DNA of 64,000 nt from Channallabes apus (lineage: Eukaryota; Chordata; Actinopteri; Siluriformes; Clariidae): assembly GCA_030522415.1 (NCBI GenBank), contig CM060109.1, positions 22,306,661 through 22,370,660 of the forward strand, read 5' to 3'. Position numbers and translations under genes: made by a program. Below are positions 49,601 through 59,999 of the stretch, piece after piece. The first letter of the stretch is position 1, and every line of letters starts with the position of its first letter. The notes beneath the pieces were generated by a model. It saw only the letters and a program-made list of their open reading frames with translations. It made no database searches and was not told the DNA's origin.

Positions 49601-49904
49601 CATTCATTCATTCATTTATCTTCTGTACCGCTTTATCCTCTATTCAGGGTTGCGGGGGACCTGGAGACTATCCCAGGAGACTTCGGGCACAAGGCAGGGT
49701 ACACCCTGGACAGGGTGCCAATCCATCGCAGGGCACACACTCATACGCACATTCACACACTCATTCACACACTACGGTCAATTTGGGAACGCCAATTAGC
49801 CTAACCTGCATATCTTTGGACTGTGGGAGGAAACCGGAGTACCCGGAGGAAACCCACCAAGCATGGGGAGAACATGCAAACTCCATGCACACAGAGACGG
49901 GAAT
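49601..49904 (-). mobile_element. tRNA-derived SINE (family 1), 5'-truncated with TSD
   Basis: This is closely similar to the copy at 48985 but truncated just before the B-box on the head side. The 13-bp target duplication TAAACTGTATGTT is at 49588-49600 and 49905-49917. Confidence 0.95.
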
Positions 49905-50163
49905 TAAACTGTATGTTAAAAACAGAAATAAATGTTTACAGTCTGGTCTCTATGGCTAGATTTCCCATTCATGACAACTGTATGGGGTGATTTTAACGGT
50001 ATATAATTTCTATGGAACTTTTATTACAATCAGTTTTAATTATATTTGGCCATACAATTATACTGTACATAATTGGGGCGTGACTGATTTGAGTGACAGT
50101 TGCAATGCAAACAATATAGCAGTTAACACAGGACTTGTATATATTCGATATTTATGGATTAAC

Positions 50164-50456
50164 CGGAGGAGACATGGTCGCTTAGTGGTTAACACTGTCG
50201 CCTTACACCCCCAGGGTCTGGGTTCAATTCCTGGCCAGGTTTGAATCTCGCTTCTGTGAGTATGGAGTTTGCATGTTCTACACCCGCGCTTAGTGTGTTT
50301 CCCTCCACAGTCCAAAGACATGCAGTTTAGGCTAATTGACATTCCCAAAATCTGCTATAATGTATGAGTGTATGTGTGAGCCCTACGGATTGGCACCCTA
50401 TCCAGGGTGTACCCTGCCTTGTGCCCCGAGTCAGCTCCCCTGATTGAGTGAGTGAG
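50164..50456 (+). mobile_element. tRNA-derived SINE (family 1) with short TSD
   Basis: The head has gcttagtggttaacactgtc and ctgggttcaattcctgg. The body has ggagtttgcatgttct, ccacagtccaaagacatgc and ggcaccctatccagggtg, ending in a gagtgagtgag tail. A 9-bp repeat TGGATTAAC flanks it (50155-50163 and 50457-50465). Confidence 0.88.
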
Positions 50457-50845
50457 TGGATTAACTGAGGTTTAGGTGGAGTCAGCTCCTGCCAAGATAG
50501 TGGCTCCCACAGTTGAGTTCAATAACCGTTCTTCAGAAAAACTATGGGTGATGTCACGGAGGGTTTGTCCAGTTCTTTTTATGCAGTCTGTGCTAATATA
50601 CTCTAGTAGAGATACTCTCGTTAATGAAATTTTTAGTTGTACTTAATTCTGTAAATCAATATTTAAATTCAATACATAGATACAGTAGTGGATAATATTA
50701 ACCACAACAATATAGAAAGATACATATAAAGTAGGTGAGACTAGATAAGGCAAACGTGTGGCTTAGTACAGTATGTGAGCAAGAAACACAGATCACAAAC
50801 CTTCAGCAGAGATATTAGAACTGATCATATACTGTACTGCTTATA

Positions 50846-51915
50846 CAGTACATCCGGAACGTATACACAGCGCATCACTTTTTCCACATTTTGTTATGTC
50901 ACAGCCTTATTCTAAAATGGATTAAATTCATTTTTGTCCTCAGAATTCAACACACAACACCCCATAATGACAACATGAAAAAAGTTTATGTGAGATTTAT
51001 TTTTAAATTTATTAAAAATAAAAACATTGAGAAAGCACATGTACATAAGTGTTCACAGCCTTTGCAAAATTGAGCTCAGGCGCATCCTGTTTCCCCTGAT
51101 CATCCTTGAGATGTTTTTGCAGCTTAATTGGAGTCCACCTGTGGTAAATTCAGTTGATTGGACATGATTTGGAAAGGCACACACCTGTCTATATAACGTT
51201 CCACAGTTGACAGTTCATGTCGGAGCACAAACAAAGCATGAAGTCAAAGGAATTGTCTGTAAATCTCCGAGACAGGATTGTCTTGAGACACAAACCTGGG
51301 GAAGGTTACAGAAAAATTTCTGCTGCTTTGAAGGTCCCAATGAGCACAGTGGCCTCCATCATCTGTAAGTCGAAGAAGTTCGAAACCACCAGGACTCTTC
51401 CTAGAGCTGGCTGGCCATCTAAACTGAGCGATCGGGGGAGAAGGGCATTAGTCAGGGAGGTGACCAAGAACCCGATGGTCACTCTGTCAGAGCTCCAGAA
51501 ATCCTCTGTGGAGAGAGGAGAACCTTCCAGAAGGACAACCATCTCTGCAGCAATCCACCAGTCAGGCCTATATGGTAGAGTGGCCAGGCGGAACCCACTC
51601 CTTAGTAAAAGGCACATGACAGTCCGCCTGGAGTTTGCCAAAAAGCACCTGAAGGACTCACAGACCATGAGAAACTAAATTCTCAGGTCTGATGAGACTC
51701 TCTGGCCACTCTACCATATGTACATGTGCTTTCTCAATGTTTTTATTTTTAATAAATTTGCAAAAATCTTAAGGAAACTTTTTTCATGTTGTCATTATGG
51801 GGTGTTGTGTGTAGAATTCTGAGGGAAAAATGTATTTAATCCATTTTAGAATAAGGCTGTGACATAACAAAATGTAGAAAAAGTGATCCGCTGTGTGTAC
51901 GTTCCGGATGCACTA
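50846..51915 (+). mobile_element. Tc1-like transposon with long TIRs, internally deleted
   Basis: Inverted repeats of about 200 bp lie at 50846-51050 and 51715-51915. The left begins CAGTACATCCGGAACGTA and the right mirrors it, with TA outside each (50844-50845 and 51916-51917). The interior keeps only the N-terminal part of a transposase. The DDE domain is replaced by a short junction containing an 18-nt inverted copy of an upstream segment. Confidence 0.93.
51217..51678 (+). pseudogene. Tc1-like transposase, N-terminal half only
   Basis: The open stretch of 153 residues contains MKSKELSVNLRDRIVLRHK and GEGYRKISAALKVPMSTVASI, the paired-like helix-turn-helix DNA-binding region. It continues to GRVARRNPLLSKRHMTVRLE and FAKKHLKDS. 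It stops just before the first catalytic Asp; the remaining segment reads SDET in another context. It could bind the TIRs but cannot catalyse transposition. Confidence 0.9.
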
Positions 51916-51984
51916 TACGTATGTTTAAAACAAAGATAAACACGCATGTCTTCCCATAAAATATTCATTTATTGATGTGCATTA

Positions 51985-52570
51985 AGCAAAGAAAGCAACT
52001 AAGGAGAATTACAGGAATTACTGGAGTTGGGTTAAGCACTGTTAAGTGCATTAATAAAATCTGGAAGGATAGTGCTGAATCGTCAACATTGTACGAGAAA
52101 TGTGGAAATAAAAAAACAAAATGACCATGATCAGAGATCACTTAAACGCTTAGTGAAGTTACATCATAACAAATTGTCCGTACAAATCAGAGCTATGTTT
52201 AATAGTGAAAGTAAGAGCATTTCCACACGCAGAATGTGACAAGAATGCAAAGAATTAGGACTAAACAGCTGTGTGAACATAAGAAAACTAAGTGTTATTG
52301 AGACTAATCAGAGAAAAAGGCCTTAATTTGTTAGGGAGCATCAAGAATGGACTTTGGAGCAATGGAAAAAAGGTCATATGGTCTGATAAGTCCAGATTGA
52401 CCCTATTCCAGAGCGATGGATGCATCTGGGTAAGAAGGGAAGCACATGAGGCGATCATGCATAGTGCCCACTGTACTGTACAAACCTCTGGAGGCAGTGT
52501 TATGATCTGTGGTTACTTCAATTGGTTCTGTGAGCATGAGGAATCATTTTCACACGTGAACTAGTCACCA
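51985..52570 (+). pseudogene. Tc1-like transposase remnant (another family)
   Basis: Diverged reading frames include KCINKIWKDS near 52050, then EHQEWTLEQWKKVIWSDKSR with the first catalytic Asp, LTLFQSDGCIWVRREAHEA and GGSVMICGYF. Several stops and indels interrupt it and no TIRs are recognisable. Confidence 0.8.
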
Positions 52571-53239
52571 GATTGCGCCCTGAAATTAAAGCTAAAGGCA
52601 GTCGAACCAAATATTACAGTGTGAACCTTTTTTTGTCCAGACGGTTTACTCTATATTAAGGAATATACTGTACTGTACAGTAGCTGTTGTAATATTTGGA
52701 TATGTACACATTATTTACTGCTCTGCTGGTATATTAGGTGCATCCGCTTCATCCCTAAACTCCCTAAACTCATTTGCTCTCTTATCAGGTAACAGAGAGA
52801 TACACTTTATAGGTACACAATCATTATACAGTATACATTTTTCCCCTCCTTACTGTAATAATCAGGAAGCAGCAGCAAACTCAGGACTACACTATTATAC
52901 ATGAACAGATATTATTTGAGTGGTGGATGAAGAGGAACTAATACTATAATATGGTAAAAAAAAAAAAAAAGAAAGTACAGTAATTTACTATATAACCATT
53001 TCAAGAAGAGACCAGAATAACACAGAAAGAAATGGTCTTCGTTTGCCTTTCTTAGCCTCCAGCCTGAAAAGTTTCTCTGCACTGCGTAGTTGTGTTGATA
53101 CTCAGCAACTTCTCAGGGCTTTTAAAGTTCTTTTTACAAAAATTGCTGAAAGAGTGAGACTTGCTTATTGAGGAGTCGAGATACTTTATCAAGATAAATC
53201 TTATCGAGACAGACATTACCTTTACATTTCCACAAAGTG

Positions 53240-53640
53240 GAAAAAACGCAGTCAAAAGTTTGGACATACCTTTTATAATTCAGGCATTCTTCTTACTCTT
53301 CTTCAATTTTTTTTGCCAATACCAACAATATCAAATTGATGCAATAACATGCTGAATTATGTATTTAAGTAAGGAAAAACAACAGTCCATTACTGCTTTA
53401 AGACGTGAAGGTCAGTCCATCTGGAAATTCATAAGATCATCAAATGCTATTCTGAAATCGCCTCTCACAAGGAGAACAAAGGAAAGGAAACCCATAACTT
53501 ACCTCTTTTGCAAAGGGTAAGTTAATTTAGTGTTCTCAGCCTCAGAAATCACCAGTTAACAACAAATGAGATTACAGCCTACATGACTGCTTCATAGAGC
53601 TCAATTAGCAGACACATCTCAACATCATCTATTTATGGGA
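53240..53640 (+). mobile_element. Tc1-like transposon remnant
   Basis: It begins acgcagtcaaaagtttggac, a terminal sequence I recognise from fish Tc1-type repeats. It continues with ccattactgctttaagacg and tgaaggtcagtcc, and ends with gcagacacatctcaacatca. The central coding region is deleted. Confidence 0.68.
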
Positions 53641-53872
53641 GATTTTTCATTTTTTCGATGCTTTTAGTATCGCTGTACAATTTAGAACATAATGGCAAAA
53701 GTAAAAAAGACATTAATTAAAAAAAAAAGGTTTTTAATGATTAGTCGTGATAGGTTGCATTGTAAAGCTGCTTACTTGAATGAGAACCTGATTTAAGCAA
53801 TAGTGAAAAAATATGTATGTGTTAAAAGGATGCATGAGTAATTTGCATTATGAAATATTATGATTTTAGGAT

Positions 53873-54409
53873 GTGCACTAATCAGCCATAACATTCTGAC
53901 CACTGACGGGTGAACTGAACAACACTGATCTGCTATACACCAGTAAACTGGTGAGAGGATCAGGGGCACACAAGACTCACCCATGCCTGCAGAGAGAGTA
54001 AAAGCCAGCATGTTTGGTCCAATTCTAGAGATAAGCCATTGCAGCAGGAATTGCTGAAGAAAAAGAATTAGTGATGGCGGTGATAGAAATGCGCCAGACA
54101 GCCCAGCGCACCACAGCTTGTTACACACGAGGCACAGCAGGCAAAGAGCTCAAGACCATTGAGTCAGAACCCAAACTTCCCAGATCACAATGTGATCAAG
54201 CGAGCATGGGATGCACCGGACAAACAAGCCCAATCCATGGAGGCCCCACCCTGCGATCCACAGGATCCGCTGCCAACAGCCTGGTGCCAGACACACACAG
54301 CAGCAGATCACCAGGTGCCAGAGCTGCCTACTGTATGTGGCACAAAAGGGACCCCAAAACCTGGGTGGCTCTAATGTAAATGGTTTTAATGTTATATCTG
54401 ATTGGTGTA
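53873..54409 (+). mobile_element. Tc1-derived internal-deletion element (family B)
   Basis: The terminal repeats are actaatcagccataacatt and its partner gttatatctgattggtgta. The interior has ccagtaaactggtgagagg, ggcggtgatagaaatgcgcc, cccagatcacaatgtgatc, ccggacaaacaagcccaatcc and tggtgccagacacaca. The order and junction match 30951-31384. Confidence 0.85.
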
Positions 54410-55147
54410 AACATAAATGTATAATCAGTGATGTGTTCGGATATTAGTTGAATACAGCCAATTTCTTCAGTGTTCCTGAAACTGAAAACCACCAGAACAC
54501 ATGTATGTCTCTATTAAGGCGAGACCTGCTGAAGGCTATATGCAAAACTAGAGCTTTCTAAATTCAAGTTGATTGACAGGCAAGTAGAGATATCAGCTTG
54601 TCCTAATTGGCTGGATGTTCCTAGTCTACATCATTTGTGTTTTTTTTCCTTTTTTTTTCTTTCTCTCTTCTCATGGAGCCTGGGGTACCAGAGAGACTGA
54701 AGTTTCTTCTTTCAGCTGATGTAAGAGCATCATCAGATATTCAAAAGAAAACAGATCTCACTCGAAAATCCCACCTTTACCTGGGCGCATCATAGCTAAA
54801 ATGAAATCCCACAGCAATTATTTTAATTGCAGCCAATGTTCGTAATTGACTAGTTAGTGCTGTCTTAATGGTCTAAATACAGCATGATGAGATGGACACA
54901 AGTAAACAGGGATCAATATCATAAACAGTAATAAAGCTTAGGCAGCTATGATGACATGGGAATTTAATATCAGCATGTTGCCTTACTCAAGTTGTTGTTA
55001 TTTTCGTTGTCTACAGACAGGTTGAAGATGAAAGTGCACAATATAAATGTCAACTAAGTCTTAGGAGGCTTGTTTTATTAACACCATGGACAACCAGTGA
55101 AATGGAACAATTTAACAACACATAGTGGAGGGAAAAAAATCAGCCAA

Positions 55148-55335
55148 ATTGGAATAAAGTGGTGCCTCTGTGGTTATGGTTCTCCGCTTGATGAAAATCC
55201 AAATCCCAGGAAAAGCCAGACAGTCACTATTGGGTGCTTGAGCAAGACCCTTAACCCCTTAGCTATATGCTTGGGTTGTGTTATGCCTTATTTGTGCGGC
55301 ACTTTGTGTAAAAACATCTGCCGAATGAATACAGG
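55148..55335 (+). mobile_element. tRNA-derived SINE (family 3), diverged
   Basis: The blocks gtgcctctgtggttatgg, aaatcccagg, gggtgcttgagcaagaccc with ttaacccc, and acatctgccgaatgaat are the head, body and tail of a fish SINE related to 33243-33460. Confidence 0.65.
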
Positions 55336-56025
55336 GGAACGAGAACATTTCGGCAGTTCTGTGTCCATCTCGACTGCGGCTTCTTCCCGCTATCAGTCTC
55401 TGTTCCCTCGTAAAACATTTATATTTTAAATGTTTGTGCAAGCTCTCTGTATGTCGAAGAGGCATTTATACATGCAGAATCAACAGAACATATCACATAC
55501 TGCAACATGCCTGCAGCAATATTCTACTGAGGAGGGCCATCACACAAAGTCAAAAAATATTCTAAATCTACAGCAGGAAAGAAACGGCACCATAAGGAAA
55601 GGAAGAAAAAGACAGAAAGAAGAAAGAAGAGACATAAGTCCAAAGAAAGAGAGAAAATAGAAGAAGAACTCAAGTAGGAGCCATTTGCTGGCAGTGAAAT
55701 GTGAGTCATGGTGAAGACGAGAGTGCACGAGTAGACGAAAATGAAAACAGGAGAGTGGAGGAGGAGGTCACAGGAAACTCTCACTCGCCCGCATGCTCCG
55801 CGTTTGTTTGAGTTTAATCAAATTAAAATTCAATTAAAGTAAACGAGTCTCTTCTCTATTACCTCTCTAAGGAAGTTAGGCAATGACGACGCACAGGCAC
55901 ATGCGTATACTCACGCACTCCCCCGCACGCGCACACATGCATGCACACAGAAAGCGAAGAGAGTGTTTGTGGCGCTATTCAAAGGACATTTAATATTAAT
56001 CACACTCTCCAAAAATAATACTGTT

Positions 56026-56038
56026 GTTGCTTAGCAAC
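56026..56038. promoter_or_regulatory. Candidate RFX-type X-box
   Basis: GTTGCTTAGCAAC is an almost perfect palindrome that fits the X-box bound by RFX factors with one mismatch. It sits in a repeat-free intron segment. Whether it is used is unknown. Confidence 0.4.
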
Positions 56039-56574
56039 AGCCAGGCCTCCTCAGGCGATGAAGGAATTTCTCTAAATAAATAGTGATCCTGCACAATATT
56101 GGCCGCAACAGTACAGAAAGCACCGCACACATGCCACTAGGTAATGCGGAAGTGCGTCTCGGCGGTGATTGACAGAGAAGATTGACGGCCGTGGCATTTA
56201 AATGCAGTAGAAATATGTAATATGATTATAATCAAGGTAAATAGTGTAAGGGTAATAAAGGCATTCAGGCTACTTGTTTTGCAGTGCACACAGCACTTTT
56301 AATAATACCTTACATATACCGTATGCACTTAGGGGCCATTTTGGGCTTTGTAACTACATCGTCTATCAGCTAAAAATTCCATACAGGAGCAATTTGTAGG
56401 AATACAGTTTTTTAGCCATTTATCTATGAGCAGAGACGTCCATAAGACTGTAGACCAGAAATTATTTTTGGTGACAGTTAAAGATACTGCAGTGCTGCTC
56501 AGTGGAGCTTATGCCAGTCAGGCAAATACTGTATAAATTATTACTATTCATTTTTTATTCAATGCTTTCAAAGG

Positions 56575-56770
56575 GTGCAGGGTTCGAGCCCTCCCACTGC
56601 CAGGCCACCTCTGTTGCAAGACCCTTAACCCTATACAGCTCTATACACCCAACCACTTGATGCTGTGCCTGTCCCAATCCTGGGTAGAAAATAGGATGGT
56701 GGTGACAGAAAGGGCATCCGGCATAAAACCTGTGCCAGATCTGGCAGATCAAACAGTCAGATGTGGCGAC
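56575..56770 (+). mobile_element. tRNA-derived SINE (family 4), partial
   Basis: The B-box gggttcgagcc is followed by ttgcaagacccttaaccc, ccaatcctgggtagaaaata and gaaagggcatccggcataaa. The tail tggcgactc is shared, reversed, with 17085-17325. Confidence 0.7.
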
Positions 56771-56814
56771 TCTTAGGATAAATTGACAGCCAGAGATAAA
56801 ATATATATTCTTAC

Positions 56815-57425
56815 AATTATATAAGTACAGTCATGTTTAATAGAGTATCCCCTCTTTTAAATCTTAAATAATAATTTGATTATAGCGGGTCTTTGCATTA
56901 GGCAAATACAACCCCAGACAAACAACAATAGTGCGATTGTTTATTTAAAAAAATTAAGCAAAAAAATTACATTTTGGCAATACTAAGTACTGACATAATT
57001 TAATAGTTTGTAGTTCAACATGCACAGCTCTCTTAAGGTCTGACACACATCATTTCAATTGGGTTGGGGTTTGGGCTTTTGACATGGCGCTGGGTATAAA
57101 GGCCAAACAACTCCAGTTTGGTCACATCTGTCCATGGAACACTGTTCCAGAAGCCGTGTGCTTTGTTCAGATGCAGTTTTACAAACTTCAATCATGCGTC
57201 CATGAACATTTAAACAGAGGAGGCTTTCTCTTGGCAACCCTTCCAAAGCAAAGCACACTTGTTCAGTCTTCTTGTGCCATCATGGAGTTTAACACTGACC
57301 ATCATCAGTGAGGCCTGTAGGGTCTGAAATGTAGCTTTTGCAGTTTTTGTATTTGAGCATTACATGGTTTGACCTTTCAGTGCTGGGACGACTATTGCTT
57401 ATATCTTTCCCTCCTGGCATTATGT

Positions 57426-57467
<42 letters not shown>

Positions 57468-57685
57468 GAATGCTCCAAACCAGCAAATTGCCAACACCTA
57501 CCCAAAGCTCTCTGGAAGCAGTAAGGAGGTACTTGGAATTGCCCACATTATTTTTTCTTTTTGGTTTAATTTCTATATAAATAATGGCACTGTGAAAAAG
57601 CTAGATCTTGAGATTGTATTTCCCCACTATGATCAGATGATTTTTTTGTTGTTGTTTTACACAAGAACACACAGAATTGAAATAG
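56815..57685 (-). mobile_element. Tc1-like transposon, decayed (family A)
   Basis: This minus-strand copy is related to 4660-5640. The blocks attaggcaaatacaacccc, ggtcacatctgtccatgg, tgtgctttgttcagatgcag, agtgaggcctgtagggtctg and cacacctgaatgctcc derive from a Tc1 transposase gene read backwards. A (CA)n run expanded at 57427-57466. The right end lies just before the LTR element. Confidence 0.82.
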
Positions 57686-57700
57686 GACATCTGGTCTATA

Positions 57701-58069
57701 TGTAAGGGTTAACCCCTAGAGTTGGTTGTGTTTTTTGTTAAGTTTAGTTGGGAACTTCATATCCCAGACTGCACCTCGGCCAGGTGAAGGAAGCACCCAT
57801 CTGAGCCTAGTCGAGTAATTAAGTACCTGATTATAAATAGCCTGACTAAAGTTCAGTCAGGCGTCTAGCATTAGTTGTGGTTGCTGTAGGTATTGTTACT
57901 ATGTTGGTGCTGTTCTTATGACTAGAGTAAAGTTTCCTTTTGAGCTCAAACTAGAGCGTTTTGTTTCAGTTTTGTTTTATTAAATAAAGAAAGAACATCA
58001 AAGACGTCGCTCTCTTTGCCTCTGCATTTATGCCACGCAAACACTCACACAAGCAGCCGATTCATGACA
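57701..58069 (+). repeat. 5' LTR of the compact retroelement
   Basis: This 369-bp LTR contains a TATA box (TATAAATA, 57832-57839) and a polyadenylation signal (AATAAA, 57983-57988), which outline U3, R and U5. Transcription would start near 57860. It lacks a 21-bp segment after CCTAGAG that the 3' LTR retains. A very short upstream ORF (six codons, near 57900) precedes the main ATG at 58030. Confidence 0.92.
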
Positions 58070-59190
58070 GAATGCTAGACCTTAACTGTGGCATAGCGGA
58101 GGTCTTTCCCCTAGACTGTTTTTTTCTTTCGTCGGAGCTCGCGGACATGCTGCGCGACGGCGAGGTGCAAAGAGAGCAAGAGGCACGACAGAGCTGGGAA
58201 GGCTGCAGGCTCGCCATCCGGAGGACACCGTTTAAGAGCGACGCAGCTCGTGGTGACAAACTTCCCCAGGAGGTACGGACCAAGAAGGTCAGGTATGGTG
58301 GTGGCGAGAGGGAAGAAGAACCTCAGATGGTGCAGCAATGGAAAGAGGAAGGAACCAGGAATCTCTACAGGTTCTGGGCACAGGTGAATGAGGAGCGCAT
58401 TCAAAGCCTGCGGGAGCAGGTGGAACAGCTTCGAAACCTGCACGTCCAAATTCACGAGAGCCGCGCAGCGGGCACTGATCTTCACGAGAGCCGCGCAATG
58501 GGCACTGATCTTCACGAGGGCCATGCAGAAGGCGCTGATCTTGTTCCTCCTCCTCCAATCGACAACGAGCCTCCTCCGCCTCCTCCGCTCTTCGACACGG
58601 AGGATACAGCGCTTCCTCTTAGTTTCCTCAACAGCGAAGGAGTGGAGTCATGGAGCGACTTGGAGAGTGTCGTGCTTCCGCCGCCTCCTAGCTTTGAGGA
58701 CATGGTGCCAGCTCCTCAGCTTGACGATGAGGACGTCGCGCTTCATCCTCCTCCGCCTCTCCTCGACTTCGAGGACGTCGCACTTCCTCCTCCTCCGCCT
58801 CTCCTCGACTTCGAGGATGTAGCGCTTCCTCCTCCTCCGTCACTCGACATTGAGGACGTCACACTTCTTCCTCTGCCTCCTGGCTTTGAGGACATTGCAT
58901 CAGCGCTGCCGACGCCGAGTTCCAAGGACGTTGCTTCAGCTCTACAGCCGCTAAGCTCCGCAGACATCGCATCAGCGCGGCCGCCGCCAAGCTCCGAGGA
59001 CGCCGCTTCAGCTCCTCAGCCACCAAGAGCCACGGACGGTGTGCCAGCTGGGCTGCCTGGCACTAAAGTCCCAAAGCCAGCTCCGTCACCCAGCCTCAGG
59101 GTCAGGGGTCCAGAGTCGGAACATTGGGGTGGGAGTCCGGGACCTCCGTTAGCGCTCCGGAGGAGCGTTCTTAAGGGAGGGGTACTGTAA
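58030..59190 (+). CDS. Proline-rich ORF carried by the LTR retroelement
   Basis: This intact 386-residue ORF fills the internal region. The first ATG is inside the 5' LTR (58030) and a second in-frame ATG is at 58072, just after the LTR, so either could be the start. The N-terminal 140 residues are charged and probably helical (QREQEARQSWEGC, ERIQSLREQVEQLRNLH), consistent with a short coiled coil. About residues 141-170 are three 10-residue repeats of the HESRAAGTDL type. The rest is rich in proline and acidic residues, with repeated LDFEDVALPPPPP units. I do not recognise the family. It has no zinc knuckle, protease or polymerase motif. It could be a divergent gag-like protein or a captured host segment. 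The absence of stops in a GC-rich ORF inside an AT-rich intron suggests recent coding constraint or a very recent insertion. Confidence 0.7.
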   Translation: MPRKHSHKQPIHDRMLDLNCGIAEVFPLDCFFLSSELADMLRDGEVQREQEARQSWEGCRLAIRRTPFKSDAARGDKLPQEVRTKKVRYGGGEREEEPQMVQQWKEEGTRNLYRFWAQVNEERIQSLREQVEQLRNLHVQIHESRAAGTDLHESRAMGTDLHEGHAEGADLVPPPPIDNEPPPPPPLFDTEDTALPLSFLNSEGVESWSDLESVVLPPPPSFEDMVPAPQLDDEDVALHPPPPLLDFEDVALPPPPPLLDFEDVALPPPPSLDIEDVTLLPLPPGFEDIASALPTPSSKDVASALQPLSSADIASARPPPSSEDAASAPQPPRATDGVPAGLPGTKVPKPAPSPSLRVRGPESEHWGGSPGPPLALRRSVLKGGVL

Positions 59191-59575
59191 GGGTTAACCC
59201 CTAGAGGGCGCCAAAGCACCCAAAGACTTGGTTGTGTTTTTTGTTAAGTTTAGTTGGGAACTTCATATCCCAGACTGCACCTCGGCCAGGTGAAGGAAGC
59301 ACCCACCTGAGCCGAGTCGAGTAATTAAGTACCTGATTATAAATAGCCTGACTGAAGTTCAGTCAGGCGTCTAGCATTAGTTGTGGTTGCTGTAGGTATT
59401 GTTACTATGTTGGTGCTGTTCTTATGACTAGAGTAAAGTTTCCTTTTGAGCTCAAACTAGAGCGTTTTGTTTCAGTTTTGTTTTATTAAATAAAGAAAGA
59501 ACATCAAAGACGTCGCTCTCTTTGCCTCTGCATTTATGCCACGCAAACACTCACACAAGCAGCCGATTCATGACA
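59186..59575 (+). repeat. 3' LTR of the compact retroelement
   Basis: This 390-bp LTR is the complete version of the repeat. Its TATAAATA is at 59338-59345 and its AATAAA at 59489-59494, offset exactly 21 bp from the 5' LTR. It differs from the 5' LTR by three substitutions in the region of the tract before the TATA box and just after it. The stop codon of the internal ORF (TAA, 59188-59190) lies in its first five bases. Confidence 0.92.
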
Positions 59576-59999
59576 CTATACTGATATTGTGATGTAACTT
59601 GCGTTAAATCATATTAGTACAAAGAAATGCAAACAAAAGATAACTGCTAAATGTAATATGTATAATACCGGCATTACAGCTGAAGGATGTACAGTTCCTG
59701 TATTTTGTCTTGGGTGATTCTCTCCATTAATGGACGTGTGTTGATAGTAACTTACCGTTCTGTGTAGATGAGCAGAGAGCTGACGTTCTGCTTACATTTA
59801 TCCAACAAAGGAAGGATGGATATTACAGAATGCAATTGCATTATTCAGCATAAAAAATACAAAAAGATTGCTGTGATTCTTTTTTGTTTGTTTGTTTCTT
59901 TCTTTCTTTATTTGGCTTGTTTTTTAAGGAAGCTTACCAGAAGCCACGAGACATCTGGTCGAGACTGGAATTGTGCATCAGGACTGGGATGTAGTTGAA

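Larger units (their letters stand above)
57701..59575 (+). mobile_element. Compact non-autonomous LTR retroelement
   Basis: Two direct repeats (57701-58069 and 59186-59575) flank a 1,116-bp internal region. Both LTRs begin TGTAAGG and end ATGACA. The element is bounded by the 5-bp target duplication CTATA (57696-57700 and 59576-59580). A purine tract AAGGGAGGGG ends at 59181, just before the 3' LTR, as expected for a polypurine primer. I see no conventional TGG-type primer-binding site directly after the 5' LTR. There is no reverse transcriptase, protease, RNase H or integrase, so it must be mobilised in trans. The LTRs differ by three substitutions and one 21-bp deletion in the 5' copy, which suggests a recent insertion. 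It lies next to the end of a Tc1-like element. Confidence 0.93.

Noticed and set aside
58111..58967. Minus-strand and frame-shifted frames inside the LTR element
   Set aside because: They mirror the GC-rich, repeat-rich plus-strand ORF; Gly/Ser runs are complements of the proline codons.
59183..59189. TACTGTA at the 3' LTR border as an excision scar
   Set aside because: It arises from the purine-tract end (TAC) meeting the LTR start (TGTA), so it is unrelated to Tc1 excision.
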